From positions 4,712,001 to 4,776,000 of the forward strand of contig NZ_JAPEOQ010000001.1 in NCBI RefSeq assembly GCF_026341035.1: a stretch of 64,000 bases of DNA, in the 5' to 3' direction. Origin of the DNA: Streptomyces sp. NBC_01016. Lineage in GTDB: Bacteria; Actinomycetota; Actinomycetes; Streptomycetales; Streptomycetaceae. The notes beneath the pieces were generated by a model. That model was not told the DNA's origin and ran no database searches. It saw nothing but the letters and a program-made list of their open reading frames with translations. Position numbers and translations under genes: made by a program. Positions 33,173 to 41,917 of the stretch are shown here, piece by piece. How positions within the stretch are numbered: the stretch's first letter is position 1; every line of letters starts with the position of its first letter.

Positions 33173-34635
33173 TTGGCCACCGCCCCAAAGGTCTTCGTCT
33201 CCAGGAACTCCGCGAGCCCTTCGAGCCCGTACTCGCGGCCGACCCCCGACTGCTTGTAGCCGCCGAACGGGCTGTCGGGAGCGAAGTAGTTCCCGCCGTT
33301 GATGCTGAACGTGCCGCTGCGGATGCGCCGCGCCACGCCCACCGCGCGCTCGTCGGACGCGGAGAAGACCGCCCCCGAGAGGCCGTACGCCGAGTTGTTG
33401 GCGATCCGGACGGCGTCGGCCGCGTCATCGGAGTTCTCGTACGGGATGACGGACAGCACCGGGCCGAAGATCTCCTCCTGCGCGATCTCGCTGTCCGGGT
33501 CCACTCCGGCGAGCAGCGTCGGCTTGTAGAAGCACCCGGGTCCTGGCACCCGCTCGCCGCCGCACACCAGCTTCGCCCCGTCGGCGACGGCACGCTGGAC
33601 CATCGCGTCCACCTTGTCGCGCTGCCGCTCATTGATCAGTGGCCCCATGTACGTCGCGGGATCGGCCGGTTCGCCGACCGGGATGCGGGCGAGGCCCTGG
33701 GCGACCATGTCGACGACCTCGTCGTGCCGCTCGCGGGGGACGAGGAGGCGGGTGCAGATGGCGCAGCCCTGACCGGCGTGGCTGCACGACATGAACGCCG
33801 CCATCATCGACGCCGTCTGTAGGTCGGCGTCGTCCAGCAGCACCATGGGGGACTTCCCGCCGAGCTCCAGGAAGACCCGCTTGACCGTCCCGGACGCGGC
33901 GGCCATGATCCGGCGGCCCGTGGCGGTCGACCCGGTGAAGGTGACGACGTCGACGTCCGGGTGCGTCGTCATCAGCTCACCGGCCGCGGCGCCGGAAGAG
34001 GCGAGCACGTTCACGACGCCCGGGGGGATGTCGGTGTGCTCGGCGATCAGCTCACCGAGCGCCAGGGTGATCAGCGGGGTGTCCGGGGCGCCCTTGAGTA
34101 CGACGGTGCAACCCGCTGCCAGGGCCGGGGCGAGCTTGGCCAGGGCGATCTGGTTCGGGTAGTTGTACGGGATGATCGCCGAGACCACCCCGGCGGCCTC
34201 CTTCTCCACCCAGCGCCGGTGCCGCGCGCCGCGCGCCTCGGCGACCCCGAGGTCCCGGCTGAACTCGTATGTCGGCAACAGGTCCGCGTACCAGCGCACG
34301 ACCCCGATCGGCTCCTCCAGCTGGGCGCCCGCCGTCAGCTGGTGCGGGGCGCCCACCTCGGCGATCGTCAGCGCCCGCAGCTCTTCCTTGTGGTCGACGA
34401 GTGCCCGGTGCAGCTGGTCCAGGCAGCGCGCGCGGAAGTCCCGGTCCGTGGCCCACGACGTGGTGTCGAAGGCATGCCGTGCGGCGACGATCGCGGCCTC
34501 GGCCTCGGCCGGGCCTGCGTCGGGGGCGTGGCCCACGACGGCGCCCGTGGCCGGGTTGACGGAGGCGAAGGTGGTGGCGGCGCCGGTGAGCCGGCCGCCT
34601 ATCAGCAGCCGCCGGTCGGGGGCTTTGTCGGTCAT
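33169..34635 (-). CDS. NAD(P)-dependent aldehyde dehydrogenase
   Basis: A 488-residue ALDH. IIPYNYPNQIALAKLAPALAAGCTVVLK binds the cofactor, FLELGGKSP holds the general-base Glu, and the catalytic Cys lies in SHAGQGCAICTRL; EEIFGPVLSVIPY and FGGYKQSGVGREYG complete the fold. It oxidises an aldehyde of the pathway to an acid. A closely similar paralogue is at the right edge (62861-64000), sharing long identical blocks around TYMGPLI and DPDSEIAQEE. An 84-base gap separates it from the SDR upstream, so it could have its own promoter. Confidence 0.94.
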   Translation of the reverse strand: MTDKAPDRRLLIGGRLTGAATTFASVNPATGAVVGHAPDAGPAEAEAAIVAARHAFDTTSWATDRDFRARCLDQLHRALVDHKEELRALTIAEVGAPHQLTAGAQLEEPIGVVRWYADLLPTYEFSRDLGVAEARGARHRRWVEKEAAGVVSAIIPYNYPNQIALAKLAPALAAGCTVVLKGAPDTPLITLALGELIAEHTDIPPGVVNVLASSGAAAGELMTTHPDVDVVTFTGSTATGRRIMAAASGTVKRVFLELGGKSPMVLLDDADLQTASMMAAFMSCSHAGQGCAICTRLLVPRERHDEVVDMVAQGLARIPVGEPADPATYMGPLINERQRDKVDAMVQRAVADGAKLVCGGERVPGPGCFYKPTLLAGVDPDSEIAQEEIFGPVLSVIPYENSDDAADAVRIANNSAYGLSGAVFSASDERAVGVARRIRSGTFSINGGNYFAPDSPFGGYKQSGVGREYGLEGLAEFLETKTFGAVAK

Positions 34636-34719
34636 GTGCGGTACGCCTCCTGCGTTGATACCGATGTCTTGTGAGGCCGGAGATTCGGTGTGCCGGGTGT
34701 CTTGCTGAGGTCGGTGGGG

Positions 34720-35487
34720 TCAGACCTTGCGGGTGATGCCGCCGTCGACGCGGATGATCGCGCCGGTGGTGAAGCTGGACGCCGCGGACGCCAGATGCAC
34801 GGCCAGCGGGGCGACCTCCTCGGGGCGGCCCATGCGGCCGAGTGGTACGAACGGCGCCTCGTCGGGGTCCTCGGGCGCCCAGCCGCGCGACAGATCGGTG
34901 AGGAAGGGGCCCGGCAGGATCGCGTTGACCCGCACCTTCGGCGCGTACACCTCCGCGAGTCCCACGGTGAGTGCGTTGAGGCCCGCCTTGGCGCAGGCGT
35001 AGGGGAGTTCACGGGTGCTGGCGGTCAGCGAACCGGCCGTCCCGACGTTGATGACCGAGCCACCGTCGTGCTCCGCCATATGGGTCGCCGCGAGGACGGC
35101 GAGCCGGAACGGGCCCTTCAGGTTCACCGCGAGGGTCTTGTCGTACAGCTCCTCGCCGATGTCCTTCAGATCCGTGTACAGCGGTGACATGCCCGCGTTG
35201 TTGACGAGTACGTCGAGTCGGCCGAGCCGGTCAAGGGTCTCGCCGACGAGCCGGTCGCAGTCGTCCCAGCGTCCCGCGTGGAAGGCGACCGCCTCGGCGC
35301 GCCGCCCGGCCTCCTTGGTGATCTCGGCGGCCGCCGTCTCGCAGGCGTCCAGCTTGCGGGAGGCGATCACCACGTCGGCGCCCGCCTCCGCGAGAGCCCC
35401 CGCGATGGCGCGGCCGATGCCACGGGAACCGCCGGTGACGACGGCGACCTTGCCGGTGAGGTCGTGGAGTGCGGCCAGACTGTTCAC
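34720..35487 (-). CDS. SDR-family oxidoreductase
   Basis: A 255-residue classical SDR with VVTGGSRGIGRAIAGALAEAGADVVIASRK (Arg-Lys after beta-2 suggests NADP(H)), NNAGMSP, GTAGSL with YACAK and TTGAIIRVDGG. The sequence is close to 3-oxoacyl-reductase or glucose-DH-like SDRs; the substrate is unknown. It overlaps the end of the quinone-oxidoreductase-like gene upstream by four bases. Confidence 0.92.
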   Translation of the reverse strand: MNSLAALHDLTGKVAVVTGGSRGIGRAIAGALAEAGADVVIASRKLDACETAAAEITKEAGRRAEAVAFHAGRWDDCDRLVGETLDRLGRLDVLVNNAGMSPLYTDLKDIGEELYDKTLAVNLKGPFRLAVLAATHMAEHDGGSVINVGTAGSLTASTRELPYACAKAGLNALTVGLAEVYAPKVRVNAILPGPFLTDLSRGWAPEDPDEAPFVPLGRMGRPEEVAPLAVHLASAASSFTTGAIIRVDGGITRKV

Positions 35488-36476
35488 AGCGATGTGTTCC
35501 CTTCGTCTCCCACGCGGATGACGACCTTCCCGACAGCCTCACCGTCCGCCACGCGGCGCAGCGCGGCCGCGGTGTCCGCGAGCGGGAACTCGGCGCCGAT
35601 GTGCGGACGTACGGCGCCCACGGCGAAGAGGCGGCGTAGCCGTTCCTCGTTCGCCTCGAACTTGACGGACAAGTGCGCAGCCAGGTCGCGCAGTTGGAAG
35701 CCCGTCACCTGAACTCCCTTGAGCAGTACGAGGTTCAGTGGCAGCCGCGGGATCCCGGCGGCGAAGCCGATGCTGACGAACCGGCCGCCCCAGCGCACCG
35801 ACCGCAGCGCCGGCTCGGCGAGTGTGCCGCCCACCGGGTCGAGCACCACGTCCGCGCCGGCCGGCAGCGCCTCCTTGAGTGCGGCCCGCAGTCCGCCTCC
35901 GCGATGGTCGATCAGCACCGTCGCGCCCTGCGCCTTCGCCGTCTCCAGCTTCCGCGCCGACGAGGCCACCGCCGTGATCCGCGCCCCGGCGAGCGCGCCC
36001 AACTGCACGGCGGCCAGGCCCACTCCACCGCCCGCGCCGAGCACCACGAGCTCCTGCCCGGCCGCGATCCCGGCCACCGTGTGCAGCGCGTGGTAGGCGG
36101 TGCGGTGCGCCACGCCGAACGCCGCGGCCTCGGCGAGATCCACGCCGTCCGGTGCCGGGGTCACCGACCGCGCCGCCACCACGGCCCGCTCCGCGAACGC
36201 CCCGACCATCGTCGTCCCGGACACCCGGTCCCCGACCCGGATCCCGCTCACGTCATCGGCGACCGCCTCGACCACCCCGGCGAACTCACTGCCCGGCACG
36301 AACGGCGGCGCCACCGGGAGCTGGTACTCCCCGGCGACGAGCAGTACGTCCGGGTAGTTGACGGCTGCCGCGCCGACCCGTACGCGCACCTGCCCCGCCC
36401 CGAGAGCGGGCACGGGCACGTCGGCGACCCGGACGATCTCCGGTGGCCCGTAGGCCGTGCACTGTGCCGCTTTCAC
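35484..36476 (-). CDS. MDR-family quinone oxidoreductase/enoyl reductase
   Basis: A 330-residue medium-chain reductase without the zinc ligands of alcohol dehydrogenases. AAAVNYPDVLLVAGEYQ, PFVPGSEFAGVVEAV, AFGVAHRTAYHAL and the NADPH site LVVLGAGGGVGLAAVQLGALAGA match the NADPH:quinone oxidoreductase group, which includes 2-enoyl-CoA and crotonyl-CoA-like reductases. It probably reduces an activated double bond of an intermediate. It starts four bases after the crotonase stop and overlaps the SDR gene. Confidence 0.92.
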   Translation of the reverse strand: MKAAQCTAYGPPEIVRVADVPVPALGAGQVRVRVGAAAVNYPDVLLVAGEYQLPVAPPFVPGSEFAGVVEAVADDVSGIRVGDRVSGTTMVGAFAERAVVAARSVTPAPDGVDLAEAAAFGVAHRTAYHALHTVAGIAAGQELVVLGAGGGVGLAAVQLGALAGARITAVASSARKLETAKAQGATVLIDHRGGGLRAALKEALPAGADVVLDPVGGTLAEPALRSVRWGGRFVSIGFAAGIPRLPLNLVLLKGVQVTGFQLRDLAAHLSVKFEANEERLRRLFAVGAVRPHIGAEFPLADTAAALRRVADGEAVGKVVIRVGDEGNTSL

Positions 36477-36480
36477 CGGG

Positions 36481-37260
36481 TCAGCACCCCCGCCACACGG
36501 GTGCGCGCTTGTCCATGAACGCGGCCGCGCCCTCCTTCGCGTCCTCGCTCGCGAAGACGGAGCGCTGGAGCTCCTTCTGTCGGGCTGCGGCGCGGTCCGG
36601 GTCGGTGAGCGTCGTGCGGACCAGCTCCTTGGCGGCGGCCAGGCCCAGCGGCGCGTTCGCCGCGATGCGCCCCGCCAACTCCAATGCCGCGGACAGAACT
36701 TGATCGGCGCCGACGACTGTGTTCACCAGGCCGATCTCGCGCGCCCGGTGTGCGTCCACCGGGTCCCCGGTCAGTACCAGCTCCAGTGCGTGGGCCAACG
36801 GGATCCGGGTGCCGAGCGCCGCCCCGCCACCGGCCGGGAACAGTCCGCGCTTGACTTCGGGAAAGCCGAACTTCGCGGCGTCCGAGGCGACCACCACGTC
36901 GCAGGCGAGCAGCAGCTCCATGCCGCCGCCGAGCGCGCTGCCGTTGGCGGCGCCCACCACGGGAAGCGTGATGCCGCCCTCGATGAGGCGTTGGTAGGCG
37001 GCCCGCCCCGGATCGTCGCCGAGCCCCATGTGCGCACCGTTCGCGAACGCGCGCAGGTCCATGCCGGGGCAGAACACGCGGTCGCCGCTGCCGGTGAGCA
37101 CCACGGCCCGAATGTCGGAGTCGGCCTCCGCCGCCAGCAGCGCGTCCCCCAGGGCGCCCATCAGCTCGGGCGTGAGGGCGTTGCGAGCCTCGGGCCGGTT
37201 GAGGCGGGCCACGAGGACGTTCCCCGTCCGCTCTCGTACGAGCACCTTCTCGTCGCTCAT
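36481..37260 (-). CDS. Enoyl-CoA hydratase/isomerase family protein
   Basis: A 259-residue crotonase with RVFCPGMDLRAF and NGSALGGGMELLLACDVVVA oxyanion-hole segments. The first catalytic acid is present (FGFPEVKRG) while the second position is Gly (FPAGGGAALG), a pattern found in many actinobacterial EchA proteins. The C-terminal FASEDAKEGAAAFMDKRAPVW is typical. The start overlaps the kinase-like gene upstream. Confidence 0.92.
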   Translation of the reverse strand: MSDEKVLVRERTGNVLVARLNRPEARNALTPELMGALGDALLAAEADSDIRAVVLTGSGDRVFCPGMDLRAFANGAHMGLGDDPGRAAYQRLIEGGITLPVVGAANGSALGGGMELLLACDVVVASDAAKFGFPEVKRGLFPAGGGAALGTRIPLAHALELVLTGDPVDAHRAREIGLVNTVVGADQVLSAALELAGRIAANAPLGLAAAKELVRTTLTDPDRAAARQKELQRSVFASEDAKEGAAAFMDKRAPVWRGC

Positions 37261-38282
37261 CCCCGATACCCCGACGTCTCGGCGAGGTCCGCGGCCTCAC
37301 GCATCAGCTTGAGGGTCAGCGGCCCGTACGCCTGAAGCTTGGGATCATCGCCGGCCCGTTGGAATCCCTGCTCCAGGACGATGGCGAGCTTCCATTTCGC
37401 CAGTACGGCGTAGTAGTCGAAATCGTCGACCTGCCGGCCCGACAACTCCGCGTACCGAGCGAGGAGTTCGTCGCGCGAAGGCATGCCGGTCAGATCCACG
37501 TAACCGGACGTGGCGGCCTCGGGCGCGGCCGTGTTCTCGGGCCAGCTGTGCAGCATCCACGCCAGGTCGAGCTTGGGGTCGCCGACCGTGCCCATCTCCC
37601 AGTCGACGACCGCCGCGAGCCGGGCGGGGGCGCCGTGCCGGAACATCACGTTGGCGAACTGGTAGTCGCCGTGCATCAGCCCCGGCCTGTAGTCGAGCGG
37701 CTTGTGGGCGCGCAGCCACGCAGACGCCTCGTCGAGCCCCGGAATCTCGCGGGTCCTGACGCGCTCCAGGAATGACGTCCAGCGGTCCACCTGCCGCTCG
37801 TGGAAACCGTCGGGTCGGCCGAGGTCGGTGAGGCCCTTGGCCCGCCAGTCGACCTTCGACAACAACGCGATGCCGTCCGTGAGTTGCTCGGCGAGGCCGC
37901 GACGTGCGGCGGCGTCGGAGGCGAACGGCTCGGGCCACTTCCTGTCGGTGAGGTTCATCGGGGACCAGCCGTCCACGAACCCCATGAGGTAGAAGGTCCG
38001 GCCGAGCACCGACGGGTCCGTGCACACGACGACCGCCGGGGTGTGCGGCACATCGGTGCCCGCGAGGGCCTCGATGATCCGCCACTCGCGGTGGATGCCC
38101 TGGTCGCGGGAGGCGGGCGCGGTGGGCGGCGGGATACGCAGCGCGCAGTGCAGCGGACCGCGCCGGATCTCGTAGATCTCGTTCTGGGTACCGCCGGAGA
38201 CGAAGGAATGGGTCAGCGGGTCGCCCTTGCCGGGCAGGTCGAGGCCGTCCAGCCAGGTCGCCAGGCGTTCGATGTCGATCAC
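37257..38282 (-). CDS. ACAD10/11-like phosphotransferase
   Basis: A 341-residue aminoglycoside-phosphotransferase-fold protein. LTHSFVSGGTQNEIYEI and CALRIPPP form the N-lobe. The catalytic loop is LMHGDYQFANVMF and the metal site VVDWEMGTVGDP. Such kinases are fused to the N-terminus of the acyl-CoA dehydrogenases ACAD10/11 in animals, where they phosphorylate 4-hydroxyacyl-CoAs for later elimination; in actinobacteria they stand next to the dehydrogenase gene. That is exactly the layout here, since the GTG overlaps the dehydrogenase stop (GTGA). It suggests a 4-hydroxy acid occurs in the pathway. Confidence 0.88.
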   Translation of the reverse strand: MIDIERLATWLDGLDLPGKGDPLTHSFVSGGTQNEIYEIRRGPLHCALRIPPPTAPASRDQGIHREWRIIEALAGTDVPHTPAVVVCTDPSVLGRTFYLMGFVDGWSPMNLTDRKWPEPFASDAAARRGLAEQLTDGIALLSKVDWRAKGLTDLGRPDGFHERQVDRWTSFLERVRTREIPGLDEASAWLRAHKPLDYRPGLMHGDYQFANVMFRHGAPARLAAVVDWEMGTVGDPKLDLAWMLHSWPENTAAPEAATSGYVDLTGMPSRDELLARYAELSGRQVDDFDYYAVLAKWKLAIVLEQGFQRAGDDPKLQAYGPLTLKLMREAADLAETSGYRG

Positions 38283-39583
38283 AGCTCTCCCTCCGCCGCG
38301 TCGAAGTACGCGGCGTACTTGGCGACGGCCGCCTCCCGGCGCGTGGGCAGATGGCCGGACGGCCACAGTCCTTCCACGGCTTGGTAGTTGCGCAGTACCT
38401 GGCGGGCGACGGTCACCTTGTGGACCTCGGTGGGGCCGTCGGCCATGCCCATGACCCCGGCGCCGAGCAGCATTTTCTGGAACGGCATCTCGTTGCTCAT
38501 CCCCAGCGCCCCGTGCACCTGGGCCGCGCGCTGCGCGATGTCGTGCAGCACCTGCGGCATGACGACCTTCACGGCGGCGATGTCCTTGCGCACCTTCCTG
38601 TAGTCGTTGTGCTTGTCGATCGACCAGGCGACGTACAGCACGAAGAGGCGGAACTGGGTGAGCTGGGCGTAGGAGTCGGCGACGTAGCCCTGCACGAACT
38701 GCTTGTCGGCGAGCACCCCGTCCCGTGTGCGGCGGCTCAGCGCCCGCTCGCACATCATGTCCAGGGCCTTCTTCGCGTGGCCGATGGTGCGCATCGCGTG
38801 GTGCACGCGGCCCCCGCCGAGTCGCGTCTGGGCGATGACGAAGGCCTGACCAGGGCCGCCCAGCAACGCCGAGTCCGGGACGCGTACGCCGTCGTAGTGG
38901 ATGAGTGCGTGGGCGCCGCCGCCCATCGGCTCGTCACCAAGGCCGACGTTGCGTTCGATGCGGATGCCCGGAGTGTCGGCCGGCACCAGGAACATCGACA
39001 TGCCCTTGTACGGTCCCGCCTCCGGGTCGGTCACCGCCATGACGATGAAGAACGCGGCGGTGCGGGCGTTCGAGGAGAAGAACTTCCAGCCGTCGATCAC
39101 CCAGCCGTCGTCCCCGTCACGGACCGCCCGCGTCTCGAACAGGGCCGGGTCGGAGCCCGCCTGCGGCTCGGTCATCGAGTAGCAGGAGAACACCTCGCCG
39201 TCGAGCAGCGGCCGCAGGTATGTCGCCTTCTGCTTCTCGGTGCCGTAGTGGGCGATGATCTCGGCGTTTCCGGTGTCCGGGGCCTGGCAGCCGAAGATGA
39301 TCGGCGCCCATTCGGAGCGACCCAGGATCTCGTTGAGCAGGGCGAGCTTCAGTTGTCCGTAGCCCTTGCCGCCGAGTTCGGGGCCGAGGTGGGCGGCCCA
39401 CAGTCGATGGCGGCGCACCTCGTCCTTCAAGGGATCGACAATCTTGCGGAGTTCGGGGCCCGGCGGGGTGAACTGCTGCCCCGGAAAGGCCAGATCGAGG
39501 GGCTCGACCTCTTCACGTACGAAGGTGTCGGCCCAGTCGAGCAGCTTCTGGAACTCGGGGTCCGTCTCGAAGTCCCATGACAT
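38279..39583 (-). CDS. ACAD10/11-type acyl-CoA dehydrogenase
   Basis: A 434-residue acyl-CoA dehydrogenase of the ACAD10/11 branch: SCYSMTEPQAGSDPALFETRA, WVIDGWKFFSSNARTAAFFIVMAVTDP, AQTRLGGGRVHHAMRTIGHAKKALDMM and the C-terminal LGAGVMGMADGPTEVHKVTVARQVLRNY. It is longer than standard members because of extended N-terminal and linker segments. Paired with the kinase gene it probably handles phosphorylated 4-hydroxyacyl-CoA or a branched acyl-CoA. It starts five bases after the hydroxyacid dehydrogenase stop. Confidence 0.92.
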   Translation of the reverse strand: MSWDFETDPEFQKLLDWADTFVREEVEPLDLAFPGQQFTPPGPELRKIVDPLKDEVRRHRLWAAHLGPELGGKGYGQLKLALLNEILGRSEWAPIIFGCQAPDTGNAEIIAHYGTEKQKATYLRPLLDGEVFSCYSMTEPQAGSDPALFETRAVRDGDDGWVIDGWKFFSSNARTAAFFIVMAVTDPEAGPYKGMSMFLVPADTPGIRIERNVGLGDEPMGGGAHALIHYDGVRVPDSALLGGPGQAFVIAQTRLGGGRVHHAMRTIGHAKKALDMMCERALSRRTRDGVLADKQFVQGYVADSYAQLTQFRLFVLYVAWSIDKHNDYRKVRKDIAAVKVVMPQVLHDIAQRAAQVHGALGMSNEMPFQKMLLGAGVMGMADGPTEVHKVTVARQVLRNYQAVEGLWPSGHLPTRREAAVAKYAAYFDAAEGEL

Positions 39584-39588
39584 GGGGG

Positions 39589-40437
39589 CTACTCCTTGTC
39601 CGTCGTGAGCGGCGCGCCCATGCGCTCCAGGGCTGCTCGGGCCTGGGCGAGGACGTCCTCCGTGGCTTCGGCGGCCTCGGTGGGGGAGTCGTCGACGAGG
39701 GAGCCCATCAGGCGTACGTCCTTGCCGAGCAACCCGCCCGCGACGGCGCCCATGCGGGTCGGATCGCAGCCCGAAGCGGCGAGCCTGCCGAGCGCGAAGC
39801 TGGCGGCGCTGCCGTGCCCGGCGACCTCGGCGAACCGCTCCGGCTCGACACCCAGCCGCTGCCCGAGCGCGAGCGCACTGGCGGCGATCCCGAAGGTGGC
39901 GGTGAACAGCGTGTTGTTGAGGAGCTTGGTGACCTGCCCGGCGCCCAGCGGGCCGAGGTGCACGACCGGGTCGCCGTACGCCGCGAAGACAGGGCGGCAG
40001 CGCTCCACCGCGTCGCTGTCGCCGCCTGCCATGACGAGCAGCTTCCCCTCGCTCGCGGCCGGGCCGCCGCCGCTGACCGGCGCGTCCACCACGTGCGCCC
40101 CGCGCTCCGCGGCGAGCGCGCCCAGGCTGCGGCAGGTGTCGGGGTGGACAGTGCTGTGCACCGCGAGCACCGCGCCGGGACGCAGGCCCGCCAGGACACC
40201 GGACTCGCCGAGGACGACCTCCTCCACGTCGGCGTCGCCCACGACGCACACACCGACGACGTCGCAGGCCGCAGCCAACTCGGCCGGTGTGTCCGCCACT
40301 TCGGCCTTCGTCCCCGCGAACGGCTCAAGCGATTGCGGGCGGCGCGCCCACAGGGTCAGTGGGAGCCCGGCGTCCAGGATGCGCCGCGCCATGGGGGCAC
40401 CCTGGCTGCCCAGGCCGATGAAACCGGCGTGTGTCAC
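39589..40437 (-). CDS. 3-hydroxyisobutyrate dehydrogenase-type beta-hydroxyacid dehydrogenase, copy 1
   Basis: A 282-residue NAD(P) enzyme with GFIGLGSQGAPMARRILDAG, the substrate signature VDAPVSGGGPAASEGKLLVMAGG, and the catalytic Lys in GQVTKLLNNTLFTATFG. The C-terminal all-helical dimer domain is intact. It would oxidise a 3-hydroxy acid to a semialdehyde or ketone. The GTG at 40437 has ggagga six bases upstream. Two more members are at 46158 and 47570; all three are clearly different from each other. Confidence 0.9.
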   Translation of the reverse strand: MTHAGFIGLGSQGAPMARRILDAGLPLTLWARRPQSLEPFAGTKAEVADTPAELAAACDVVGVCVVGDADVEEVVLGESGVLAGLRPGAVLAVHSTVHPDTCRSLGALAAERGAHVVDAPVSGGGPAASEGKLLVMAGGDSDAVERCRPVFAAYGDPVVHLGPLGAGQVTKLLNNTLFTATFGIAASALALGQRLGVEPERFAEVAGHGSAASFALGRLAASGCDPTRMGAVAGGLLGKDVRLMGSLVDDSPTEAAEATEDVLAQARAALERMGAPLTTDKE

Positions 40438-40460
40438 GTGTCCTCCAACGCGAGAGATGG

Positions 40461-40967
40461 TCAGGCCTTCCCGGAGCGTGCGGGCCGCCAGAACGTGGCG
40501 AGGAGCCCGGCCGTCGCCACCACCCCGACCCCGAGCGCCACACCACCGCCCGCCCAGCCGGACACCTCGATGTCGAATGCCGAGTCGAGGGACCAGGGGC
40601 CCGCGCCGAGCACCGCGAGCGCCAGGCACCCGACCCCCAATACGAGCACGTACTCGTAGCCGTCCTTCATGACGAAGAAACCGTTGGCGCGATGCGCGAG
40701 AAGGCCCGCGACGAGCATCACGGAGATGACAGCGGCGCAGGCCAGCGGCGTCAGGAAACCGGCGGCGAGCAGTACACCCGCGCCGATCTCCGTCACCACG
40801 CTCAGCCACGCCTGCAGCCGCCCCTTGCGCAGCCCCAGGCCCTCGAACCAGCCCGCGGTGCCAGCGATGCGCCCGCCGCCGCGCCAGTGGTTGAGCCCGT
40901 GCACGGCCATCGTCGCGCCGATCACCAGGCGCAGCAGCAGCACGGCGAACGCCTCGGCCCCACTCAT
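40461..40967 (-). CDS. DoxX-family membrane protein
   Basis: A 168-residue membrane protein with four hydrophobic helices and the DoxX start LLLRLVIGATMAVHGLNHW, then GLRKGRLQAWLSVVTEIGAGVLLAAGFLTPLA and AHRANGFFVMKDGYEYVLVLG. DoxX proteins include quinone-linked subunits and poorly defined redox-associated membrane proteins. The ATG overlaps the hydrolase stop (ATGA). In this operon it could connect an oxidation to the respiratory chain, but this is inference. Confidence 0.88.
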   Translation of the reverse strand: MSGAEAFAVLLLRLVIGATMAVHGLNHWRGGGRIAGTAGWFEGLGLRKGRLQAWLSVVTEIGAGVLLAAGFLTPLACAAVISVMLVAGLLAHRANGFFVMKDGYEYVLVLGVGCLALAVLGAGPWSLDSAFDIEVSGWAGGGVALGVGVVATAGLLATFWRPARSGKA

Positions 40968-41917
40968 GCCGCCTCCCCTCTGTCCACGGTGTGGGTCCTG
41001 TTCCGTTCGCTCTGCACCACGCACTCCTCCACGAACGCCAGGAGCCGCAGGTGATAGCTGCGGGCGGCCAGTCCCAGGCTCAGGTTGTGGCCGCAGCCGG
41101 CCTGTTCGTTGGCGCGGACGCGGGGCGCGGCGGTGAAGAGTCCGGTGATCTCGGTGAGCGCTGCGGACCCCGACTCCCACACCCGCTCGTGGTCGCCGAG
41201 GCTGAACTGCACCGGGATGCGCACCTCGGCCGCGAGCCGGGCGAAGTCGCGCTCCACCCACACCCGCGCCGGGCTCTCGTAGGCGGGGGAGTCCGAGGCG
41301 ATGTACCGGGTGTTCCACACGTCGTCGGCGTACAGCTCGGCCGGGCCCCACAGGGTTTCGCGGGTGCCGGCGGGGCGGCGGCCGACGCGCTGACGTGTCA
41401 CTCCGGCGGCCTCCAGGGCGCGGATGGTGTCCGGCTGGTGGCGCAGGCCGGTGCCCGCTATCTCCAGGCCGAGCAGTCGGCGCCCCCGCTCGTCCGCCGC
41501 CATCCGCATCGCGATCTCGCAGCCCGCCGAGTGCGCGGCCACGAACACGGCCGGGCGGCCCGGGAGTTGGTCGAGGAAGCGTTCGAGCGCCGCGTACGTC
41601 GTCTCGAGGCGGCTGAGCGGGTCGCGGTAGCGGTCGGCGTAGGCCGCGGAGATGCCGTAGCCGGGGCGGTCCATGGCGACGACCGCGTAGCCGAGCTGTG
41701 CGCCCGTGCGCAGCAGGGAGAGTTCCGGCCGTCCAGGGCAGTCGAAGTACAGCGAGGTCGTGCCGCCGCCGTGCAGCGCGAGGATCACCGCGCGGGGCTC
41801 GGAGGCCGAGCACACGCGCGCGGAGAGCGGGAAGTCGTCCACCCGCACCGTCTTGGTGTGCACACTCGGCGAATGCACCGCGTCGCAGGCCGCCTGAAGA
41901 CGGTCGGGCACCGTCAT
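40964..41917 (-). CDS. Alpha/beta hydrolase
   Basis: A 317-residue hydrolase. The oxyanion motif LALHGGGTTSLYFD, the nucleophile Ser in FVAAHSAGCEIAM, an acid in FSLGDHERVW and the final His in AGCGHNLSLG form the triad. The first 40 residues are a strand-rich lead typical of esterase-like proteins; no signal peptide is present. It could cleave an ester or lactone produced in ring opening, or a thioester. The start overlaps the DUF35-thiolase fusion stop by four bases. Confidence 0.88.
   Translation of the reverse strand: MTVPDRLQAACDAVHSPSVHTKTVRVDDFPLSARVCSASEPRAVILALHGGGTTSLYFDCPGRPELSLLRTGAQLGYAVVAMDRPGYGISAAYADRYRDPLSRLETTYAALERFLDQLPGRPAVFVAAHSAGCEIAMRMAADERGRRLLGLEIAGTGLRHQPDTIRALEAAGVTRQRVGRRPAGTRETLWGPAELYADDVWNTRYIASDSPAYESPARVWVERDFARLAAEVRIPVQFSLGDHERVWESGSAALTEITGLFTAAPRVRANEQAGCGHNLSLGLAARSYHLRLLAFVEECVVQSERNRTHTVDRGEAA

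Noticed and set aside
31959..33632. N-terminal extension of the crotonase gene at 31167
   Set aside because: It reads antisense-like low-complexity sequence through the CoA transferase; the GTG at 31958 with a four-base overlap is the natural start.
34636..34719. Promoter or operator in the 84-base gap before the ALDH gene
   Set aside because: Apart from short GTCTTG repeats no hexamer pair or palindrome stood out.
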